Source: Candidatus Pacearchaeota archaeon
GTDB taxonomy: Archaea > Nanobdellota > Nanobdellia > Pacearchaeales > UBA284
DNA length: 39,476 bases
Direction of reading: 5' to 3'
Assembly (NCBI GenBank): GCA_026395795.1
Contig: JAPLYB010000032.1
Location: forward strand, 1-39,476
Shown piece after piece: positions 32,933 to 39,476 of the stretch (the first letter of the stretch is position 1; the number at the start of each line of letters is the position of its first letter). Made by a program: the position numbers and the translations under genes. A model generated the notes under the pieces. The model was not told the DNA's origin, ran no database searches, and saw nothing but the letters and a program-made list of their open reading frames with translations.

Positions 32933-33532
32933 TTAGACTAAGCTATATTCTTTTTTGGCAATTTGGTCAATCATAGCACCGGGCGAAGTATCATTTCCCG
33001 TAGTATTCAAACACCTTCCCCCAGAACATCCGCTTGGGCAGTATATTAATGTTCTTTGTGGAGAACCCTTCCAACAATAGAATTCAGCTAGTACATTTGT
33101 AACGTTTGAAGAATTGGTCTGATTTCCATTTTTCCAACAAAAGTCTCTGTAATTTCCAGGGTTTACAATTCCAAATACATAAGGCACTATTCCGCCATCT
33201 GTATCTGTACAATTTGTCTGATTTGTTCCATTCAAAGAAGCTCCAGCGTATTCTGTTGAATTTGTCCAATTGCAATCACTATTTGACCAACATCTATTTA
33301 TCCCAGGACCAACAACTTTAACACACCTGTAACTAATACATTCATTATGCGTCTGGTTTGTTTGGTTAGTTTGATTGGTCTGGTTTGCTCCTAATGTACT
33401 TGAACTTCCACTAAATAAAAAGCTAAATATGCTGTTACCAGTCACATTAGCAACACTAAGCACAGTTATTACTCCTAAAAAAACAGCAATCACAATTAGA
33501 ACCGTAAAAATACCTTTGTTCTTTTCATCCAT
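32933..33532 (-). CDS. secreted/anchored Cys-rich protein with NQT repeat
   Basis: N-terminal TM, GANQTNQTNQTNQT, multiple Cys. Confidence 0.65.
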   Translation of the reverse strand: MDEKNKGIFTVLIVIAVFLGVITVLSVANVTGNSIFSFLFSGSSSTLGANQTNQTNQTNQTHNECISYRCVKVVGPGINRCWSNSDCNWTNSTEYAGASLNGTNQTNCTDTDGGIVPYVFGIVNPGNYRDFCWKNGNQTNSSNVTNVLAEFYCWKGSPQRTLIYCPSGCSGGRCLNTTGNDTSPGAMIDQIAKKEYSLV

Positions 33533-33669
33533 TTTTTAACCTCCTTTCAAGTCTCTTTAAATCAATAGTTTAACTAAAATAAAGAGTATTCGGACTTTAA
33601 AAAGATTTGGTAAGTCGTGCGTAAGTCGTTAATGGCTAATGAATTAAATATTGGTAAGCCAGTAGTATT

Positions 33670-33927
33670 ATGAAAAAAGATTACTCGCTTATCAGTTTTA
33701 TTCAAAGGGCAAAAAGAAGAAAAATTGTTCTTAACTGTTTGAAAAAGGCAAAAATCCCAAAAGAGATAGCAACAGAATGTAAAATAAGCATCTCTAATGT
33801 TTCTAATGCTTTAGCAGAATTGGTTAAAGCAGACTTAGTCTTTTGTAACAATCCAAAAGACCATTACTTTAGGTATTATGAATTAACTCCAAAAGGAAAA
33901 AGTCTGCTTAAGAAAATATCTGTTTAA
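33670..33927 (+). CDS. winged-helix regulator
   Basis: KIPKEIATECKISISNVSNALAELVKADLVFCNNPKDHYFRYYELTPKGKSLL. Confidence 0.75.
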   Translation: MKKDYSLISFIQRAKRRKIVLNCLKKAKIPKEIATECKISISNVSNALAELVKADLVFCNNPKDHYFRYYELTPKGKSLLKKISV

Positions 33928-34013
33928 TTGATATTTAAAAATATAATAATTTATAAAAAGAAGAGCATTAAAAAACTTTAAATAGTATAAAGATTATATT
34001 ACTAAGACACAAA

Positions 34014-34193
34014 ATGGAAAATAAAAGCATGAAAAAACTGAAAGAAGAGAATAAAGAATTAAAAGAAATTGTAGCTATTGCCTTAAATAAACCTTTATTG
34101 AAACAGCTATCCCACGCTATAAAAGAGATAGAGTCTGGAGAGTATTACACTGAAGAAGAATTCGCTAGGAGAGCGAACTTAGTAACTGCTTAA
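34014..34193 (+). CDS. putative RelB-like antitoxin (59 aa)
   Basis: ALNKPLLKQLSHAIKEIESGEYYTEEEFARR; absent from the ORF track; convergent with 34165 toxin. Confidence 0.6.
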   Translation: MENKSMKKLKEENKELKEIVAIALNKPLLKQLSHAIKEIESGEYYTEEEFARRANLVTA

Positions 34194-34470
34194 TTTTTTC
34201 TGGAGATAACCCCCGAACATATTTGTCGCAGTCATCTTTATGTTTTATTGACAGCATAAGCAATTTAATCTTATTTTCATCAATAACATAAAAAATTCTA
34301 AACATCTGAACATGCAATTCCCATAAATCTAGGTATCTTAGATGTTTCCCTATCAATTTAGGATTTTCTTTAAGCCTTAAAATCTTTTTCCAAGCTTCTT
34401 GTCTGATTGGGTTGCCTATCTTTTCAAACTCCTTCTCAAACTCTTTGCTAAATTTTAGTTCATATTCCAT
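34165..34470 (-). CDS. RelE/ParE-superfamily toxin
   Basis: MEYELKFSKEFEKEFEKIGNPIRQEAWKKILRLKENPK...LHVQMFRIFYVIDENKIKLLMLSIKHKDDCDKY. Confidence 0.8.
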   Translation of the reverse strand: MEYELKFSKEFEKEFEKIGNPIRQEAWKKILRLKENPKLIGKHLRYLDLWELHVQMFRIFYVIDENKIKLLMLSIKHKDDCDKYVRGLSPEKIKQLLSSLS

Positions 34471-35081
34471 TTTACCTTGCCACTTTTGATAAATTAAAAA
34501 TGCTTGAAGAATTTATAAATATTGTTATTAGTTTCCTTTGGGGTATTATCCCCGAATTACAATTATATCTTTCACAACAACAAATTATAAATACTTACTT
34601 GTCTTTTATAAATCGGCAATAAACAAGAAAAAAATCTCTTTCTTTCGTGATAATAGGTAAAAGTACGAATCCTTGGTAAGTCCGGCGGGAGCATCTCCTT
34701 TTAGTTCTATGCCCCTTTATTTATAGGTTATTATCTTGATTTATATGCTATTATATCGAGGACAATGTCTTTTATAAAATCATCTAATCACTGACGGGGT
34801 GCGGCAAGATGTTGATTAAACCTCGTCTTTAAAAAAGTTGCCTTTTAAACAGAATACTCCTTTGATTATTGCAATAGCTGTTCTTGTTGCAACTCTCTTA
34901 ATCACCGCAGGTTTCTTTAACTGATAGATAATCATAACTGCAACGTATATTTTATAGTACATACAATTTAATTGTCGTGTTATGACAACACAGCGTAACA
35001 GAACACACAATAAATTTATTGCAGACAAAACAATATTCAATATCAATAGCATTTCAAAACAACAAAGAATAAAAGGAAAAA

Positions 35082-35410
35082 TGGCTTGGGAAAATATGAA
35101 GAAAAAATGGAACTGGGACTTATCTGAAAAAATTAATGTTTTTATAAAAGTAGTCGGTTGTATAGTTTTAGTGATTGGTCTTTTTATAGTAGTTTTCTCA
35201 CTCCCTCAATCTAGCATGGCAACCCTTGAGATTGGTGGGAACATCATAAAATTAACAGATATATCGGAAAATAATGCTATGAGATTAAGTGTTGGTGTAA
35301 TTTTAATTATCTCTGGTCTTGTTCTTATATTCATAGTGGATATAGTTAAGGCGTTTACTAAAAAGAAAAGATTGTTTAAACACGCCCCTAATTTGAAACC
35401 AAAACTATAA
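35082..35410 (+). CDS. two-TM membrane protein
   Basis: track start 34982; internal MAWENMKKKWNWDLSEKIN is a plausible start. Confidence 0.5.
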
Positions 35411-35505
35411 ACCTTCCCCAAGCGCTTCTTGTCACTTTGTAGTTGTAAAAAATAGAAAGATTTAAAAGGACGTTACATAAAATTTATATAGGTATATGCA
35501 CATTA

Positions 35506-35796
35506 TTGATTATGGTAAAAATAGAAAAAGTAATTCTTGAAAATTATTGTATTACAGATATATTTAAAGAAGATTTTATAGAAAAAATAAAAGGACTCTC
35601 TGGAGAAACATTTCCAATAAGTTTAGTCTTAATAAATGAGAAAGGAAGTGAAGATAAAAAAGAAGTGTCTCCTATTATTTTTAGTCATCAATCCAATGAA
35701 GAGATAAAAAAGAAAATAATGCACTTAGAATCACCAAATACAGATTTACTAAACGAATTACTAAAAGTATTAAAAAATAAGAATGAAAAACAATAA
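35506..35796 (+). CDS. hypothetical protein
   Basis: 96-aa ORF overlapping the antitoxin gene start. Confidence 0.5.
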   Translation: MIMVKIEKVILENYCITDIFKEDFIEKIKGLSGETFPISLVLINEKGSEDKKEVSPIIFSHQSNEEIKKKIMHLESPNTDLLNELLKVLKNKNEKQ

Positions 35797-36052
35797 TGCC
35801 AATTCCCAACATGTCATTGTAGGGAATGCAAATGAATTTGAAAAAGATTTAACTTTTGAAGTATCTAAAAATTATACAATTACTACAAAAGTAACTTACA
35901 AAAAAGGAGATGTTATGGAGAGTTTAATAAAACAAATAAGAAAATTACAACAAGAGGTAACTGTTTTGAAGAATAATACTTTAAATATAAGTTTTGGTGT
36001 TTTGTCAGAACTTTGGGATAACAAAGAAGATGATAAATGGAACGAGTATTAA
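35783..36052 (+). CDS. putative antitoxin partner of the MazF-like toxin
   Basis: 89 aa, coiled-coil C terminus, overlaps the toxin start. Confidence 0.55.
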   Translation: MKNNNANSQHVIVGNANEFEKDLTFEVSKNYTITTKVTYKKGDVMESLIKQIRKLQQEVTVLKNNTLNISFGVLSELWDNKEDDKWNEY

Positions 36053-36389
36053 ACAGAGGGATATTATTCTCATCCCCTTTCCATATTCAGACTTAAATGG
36101 TATTAAAAAAAGACCAGCATTAATTTTATCTGGAAAAGATTATCTCTCTAAAAATAATGATGTAATCTGTTGTGCAATGACTTCTTCACCCAAGAATTTT
36201 GATAGAGGAGTGATGATAACAAATATAGATTTAGATTTGGGACATTTAGATTTTGATACTGCCGTAATTCCTTGTAAACTTTTTAATTCACATAAGCATA
36301 TGATTATAAAACATATTGGAAGGTTAAATATTAAAAAAAGTAAAGAAGTAGTCGAATTTTTAAAGGTAAATATTAAGATTGATGAATAG
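36030..36389 (+). CDS. MazF/PemK-like toxin
   Basis: IKQRDIILIPFPYSDLNGIKKRPALILSGKDY...VICCAMTSSP; internal start at 36030 preferred. Confidence 0.8.
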   Translation: MINGTSIKQRDIILIPFPYSDLNGIKKRPALILSGKDYLSKNNDVICCAMTSSPKNFDRGVMITNIDLDLGHLDFDTAVIPCKLFNSHKHMIIKHIGRLNIKKSKEVVEFLKVNIKIDE

Positions 36390-36444
36390 ATTATTCTTTC
36401 TCAACAATAATCTTTCCGTCTTTGCCTTTACTTCTTTTAAGGAT

Positions 36445-36879
36445 TTAAATCTTTTTCTTTCTATTCCTTCTATTCAACCTTCTAACCCAATAATTATACG
36501 TTCTGAGCTCTTTTGGATCACTCATCATCTTATCAAAAAGATCATCGCCAACCCTCGTTCCTTTCCAATATGTGTCATTACCCTTTGTGTATAATGGTTG
36601 TTTATAATAAATCGGTTTTAAAATTCGTTTTCCTTTTTTATATCCTACAAATTCATATCCGCCAAAATAACCCTTTTTTCTTGTATGAAGATATATTGTA
36701 TTCTCTTTTTCTTTAATTTTATCACTTGCTTGTTTGATACTCTTCCAAATCCAATAGAAAGCACATATACCAATTATTCCCGCCCCCACAAAACAGAACC
36801 ATTCTTTATAGATAAATCCCAGAATTAAGAGGAAGACTGCAAGAAGCATGTAGAATACTACGGATTGTTTAGTTTTCAT
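36445..36879 (-). CDS. two-TM membrane protein, paralog of 27069..27455
   Basis: near-identical N and C termini, divergent middle. Confidence 0.75.
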   Translation of the reverse strand: MKTKQSVVFYMLLAVFLLILGFIYKEWFCFVGAGIIGICAFYWIWKSIKQASDKIKEKENTIYLHTRKKGYFGGYEFVGYKKGKRILKPIYYKQPLYTKGNDTYWKGTRVGDDLFDKMMSDPKELRTYNYWVRRLNRRNRKKKI

Positions 36880-36887
36880 CTTGACTT

Positions 36888-37289
36888 TTATCCTTTATAA
36901 TCCTCAATTAAATTATCTAATTCTTTTTCTCCGCCATAATAATAAATTTGATAACAAGAAGAATAACATTCATCTTTAACTGCTGGTATCTCAATATCTT
37001 CTCCAGCACACAATTTTGTGCACTTATCTAGTTTTAAATTTATACATATTTGTTCAAAATTCAATCCAATTTTTGTTTGGCCAGCGCACTTCATAGTTTG
37101 ATTCGAATCAGTAAAACTTTGATTTTCTATAGAATCATTTGATCTTAATCCAAAGCTTGTTGGTTCACCTTCTTCTGTGAACATCCCAATAAGTCCAATA
37201 AATACAAACACAATTATAACCACGGTCCAAACAGGATGTCTTTTAATCCAAGATTTTTTCTTGATTTTCTTTGATTGCTTTTTGACCAT
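36888..37289 (-). CDS. single-pass membrane protein with Cys-rich extracytoplasmic domain
   Basis: TM HPVWTVVIIVFVFIGLIGMF, six Cys. Confidence 0.6.
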   Translation of the reverse strand: MVKKQSKKIKKKSWIKRHPVWTVVIIVFVFIGLIGMFTEEGEPTSFGLRSNDSIENQSFTDSNQTMKCAGQTKIGLNFEQICINLKLDKCTKLCAGEDIEIPAVKDECYSSCYQIYYYGGEKELDNLIEDYKG

Positions 37290-37339
37290 ATCTTTCTAAC
37301 ATCGAACCCCTATTTATTCCTTTTCCTAACCAACACACT

Positions 37340-37357
37340 CCACGCCAGTAGGCGTGG
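37340..37357. repeat. GC-rich hairpin CCACGCC-AGTA-GGCGTGG
   Basis: second copy of the 27963 hairpin. Confidence 0.8.
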
Positions 37358-37507
37358 GCCATAATTACAACACAAGCGACCCTTAGGGGGGAAGGGTAGA
37401 GTTAGGGGGTGGAACTCGGAGAAAATTTTGTAGAAATATTTAAATAATCCCCTAGAGTATCATTTTGAGGTGATGGTCACCAGAAACCTAATTCTGATAT
37501 TAATAAA

Positions 37508-38038
37508 ATGCCATTTTGTGCTCAATGTAAAAGACCAATAACAATTGGAGACCCCTTCTGTAAGAATTGCGGTAGAAAGTTAGGAAAAAGACCAGTTTCT
37601 CCAAAAGATATCCCAGAAGCTACTACCAAAGAAAAGAGAGTTCAAGGTCTTGGTGGTTGGTTAGTTTTGTTACAAATTGGATTTTATTGGAGCATATTTG
37701 CTATTCTAGATGCTTTGTGTAACGGTTTTCTTAACGAACCAGCTTCATCATTTGCATTGATTTATGTAATAGGATATGCTATTCTACTTCCAATCGCCAT
37801 GGTTTTATTTTATGGAAAAAGAAAACTATTTCCTTTGTTTTTCATAATTTTACTCTGGGTAAATTTTTTGTATATGATTACTAACGGATTTTCTTTTCCT
37901 CCTCTTACGGACATGCAACTTTTCAGTCTTTACTTAAAACTTAGTCTTATTGGTTCAGTAAGCAGTTTTAGTATAGCAATAATTTGGACTTTATACCTTA
38001 CTAAATCAAAAAGAGTTAAGAACACTTTTGTAAGATAA
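37508..38038 (+). CDS. zinc-ribbon membrane protein
   Basis: CAQCKRPITIGDPFCKNCGRKL then TM helices. Confidence 0.75.
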   Translation: MPFCAQCKRPITIGDPFCKNCGRKLGKRPVSPKDIPEATTKEKRVQGLGGWLVLLQIGFYWSIFAILDALCNGFLNEPASSFALIYVIGYAILLPIAMVLFYGKRKLFPLFFIILLWVNFLYMITNGFSFPPLTDMQLFSLYLKLSLIGSVSSFSIAIIWTLYLTKSKRVKNTFVR

Positions 38039-38075
38039 AGAAAAAGGTTTAAATTCTTGAAAGGATTAGAAAAAT

Positions 38076-38312
38076 ATGAATAAAACGCAATGGATTGTTT
38101 TGGGTATAGGATTATTAATTTTATTTGGGTATCTGTCTTTTATGGCACCACAAGGAATTAGTAGTGACCATGTGCAAATAGGGAATATAGACCTTATGTT
38201 GATGATGATGTATCAAAGAGAATATGCCTATACTATTCTTGCCTCAATTTCGGGAGCTTTGGGTATTTTATTTATAATCTGTGGTTTTTTAGAACCTAAG
38301 AAAAAGATTTAA
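38076..38312 (+). CDS. two-TM membrane protein, paralog of 29120..29401
   Basis: MNKTQWIVLG... IICGFLEPKKKI. Confidence 0.6.
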   Translation: MNKTQWIVLGIGLLILFGYLSFMAPQGISSDHVQIGNIDLMLMMMYQREYAYTILASISGALGILFIICGFLEPKKKI

Positions 38313-38335
38313 ATTCTTGAAAAGATTAAATAGAT

Positions 38336-39217
38336 ATGAAAACGGCGGCTATTTTTAGTTTGTTGTTAGTGGCTTCTTTATTCTTAATGAATGGGTGTGG
38401 CGAATCAACAAATCAATCACCATGTAATAAACCAAATATTTCAGCGGGAACAGAATGTTGTTTAGATCAAAATAATAATGGGATTTGCGATGGGAGTTAT
38501 GGAGAAATTGTGCAATCCAAATCAGTTGAAGACAATTTTTCCAATGTGACGGGGTTTAAACATTGGGGGCATATGCCAATAACATATAAAATAGAAAATG
38601 AAGCCCTCGAAAAGCAGATTAATCTAACAAAAACAGCTTTTTCCAAAATAGAAGAAGAAATCTCGGGATTGGTTTCTTTTAAAGAAGTGCAAGAAGACCC
38701 AGATATCTCCCTTTATTATTATATCACTCCAAAATATGATTACGACCGAAATTATATTTATGCTGAAGCTCTGATTACAGAATCAAACGATTCAATGAAT
38801 TTAACAATCAAAGGAGAAATTACCTTTTATGCCGGGGGGTTAATGTGTAACACGGGCTATCCCGCTTTGGAGGTTCATGAAATACTTCATCTTTTTAAGA
38901 TGCCCCATAGTCCATTAACTAATAGCATAATGGGTAGGTATGCCGCAGAAACTTCAGCAGATTGTAAGATAACTAAAATTGACCCAGAGTATATATCTTG
39001 TTTAAAATATATTTATTCTAACGGCGAGCTTGAGAAGTATACTATTTTTAAGGGAGAGGTTAAGGGGCCCTGCTATTTTCCCAATGTTGTCTATGAAGAA
39101 GAATCGGAGTATGGCTGTAACAATGGATGGTATCAATCTGTAACTAAGGGTTATTGTTGTCCAAACCCAAATATGAAAGTTGTTAATGACATTTGTGTTC
39201 AAAATATTATTCCTTAA
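38336..39217 (+). CDS. lipoprotein with Asp/Asn-loop leader and metzincin-like zinc protease domain
   Basis: lipobox LFLMNGC; CNKPNISAGTECCLDQNNNGICD; HEILHLFKMPH and SIMGRY. Confidence 0.7.
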   Translation: MKTAAIFSLLLVASLFLMNGCGESTNQSPCNKPNISAGTECCLDQNNNGICDGSYGEIVQSKSVEDNFSNVTGFKHWGHMPITYKIENEALEKQINLTKTAFSKIEEEISGLVSFKEVQEDPDISLYYYITPKYDYDRNYIYAEALITESNDSMNLTIKGEITFYAGGLMCNTGYPALEVHEILHLFKMPHSPLTNSIMGRYAAETSADCKITKIDPEYISCLKYIYSNGELEKYTIFKGEVKGPCYFPNVVYEEESEYGCNNGWYQSVTKGYCCPNPNMKVVNDICVQNIIP

Positions 39218-39255
39218 AGAAAAAGGTTTAAATTCTTGGGTTTCTTAAGAGGAAT

Positions 39256-39348
39256 ATGCAAGAACAAACAAATCAAGGACATAAAACATGGCTTTGGCTA
39301 CTTTTGATACCTGCAATATATATTCTCGTCCTTATAGATACTGTATAG
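39256..39348 (+). CDS. 30-aa membrane peptide, truncated relative of 29426..29692
   Basis: MQEQTNQGHKTWLWLLLIPAIYILVLIDTV; shares KTW then TM pattern and the upstream promoter junction. Confidence 0.4.
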   Translation: MQEQTNQGHKTWLWLLLIPAIYILVLIDTV

Positions 39349-39376
39349 TTAACGTCAGATAGATTTATATAGTTTC

Positions 39377-39404
39377 ATCTCCTGTTTTTATAACAGGAGG
39401 TGAG
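39377..39404 (+). promoter_or_regulatory. inverted repeat that would sequester a GGAGGTGA ribosome-binding site
   Basis: TCATCTCCTGTT...AACAGGAGGTGA just upstream of ATG 39409. Confidence 0.5.
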
Positions 39405-39408
39405 ATGT

Positions 39409-39476
39409 ATGAAATGTCCTTTTTGTAAAAGCTCGAAATTGCTAAAACAAGGATATCGTTTTAATTCTACTGGTAA
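39409..39476 (+). CDS. partial zinc-ribbon protein, transposase-like N terminus (runs off window)
   Basis: MKCPFCKSSKLLKQGYRFNSTG. Confidence 0.5.
   Translation, partial: MKCPFCKSSKLLKQGYRFNSTG

Noticed and set aside
34816-35052. Minus-strand 78-aa ORF as a gene
   Set aside because: Cys/Val/Ile-rich with no recognisable domain; the plus strand encodes a TM-like fragment (NTPLIIAIAVLVATLLITAGFFN) without a clear start, suggesting a decayed gene or non-coding region

Overview
AT-rich archaeal window; gene style and leaderless promoters suggest a DPANN-type (Pacearchaeota/Woesearchaeota-like) genome, which is inference. The left half (1..~20.9 kb) is mostly core: enolase, a dispersed pyruvate:ferredoxin oxidoreductase locus (porG, porD, porA, porB with unrelated genes between them), an S-layer-like CARDB protein, pheS/pheT, uppP, and tRNA-Thr(GGT), tRNA-Gln(CTG) and tRNA-Glu(CTC). 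PorA carries a 321-aa LAGLIDADG intein. The tRNA-Gln gene contains a 30-nt D-loop intron with a readable bulge-helix-bulge motif. The right half (~20.9..39.5 kb) is accessory. A tyrosine-recombinase element is integrated at the tRNA-Glu 3' end, bounded by 25-bp direct repeats (20925..20949 and 29740..29764, ~8.8 kb). A second integrase starts 46 bp past the right att copy, which suggests tandem integration. The accessory genes include a standalone Cdc48/VAT N-domain protein without an ATPase, a P-loop ATPase, convergent RelE-type and co-directional MazF-type toxin-antitoxin candidates, a membrane/coiled-coil/putative nuclease fusion, and duplicated surface-protein cassettes. These cassettes share a Cys-rich Asp/Asn-loop leader on different effector domains (PsbP-like versus HExxH protease-like) and a recurring stop-codon/promoter junction. 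Several structured non-coding regions are also visible, including a six-hairpin array upstream of tRNA-Glu and a 104-nt nested inverted repeat in the first element. All family names come from reading motifs by eye; no database search was run.
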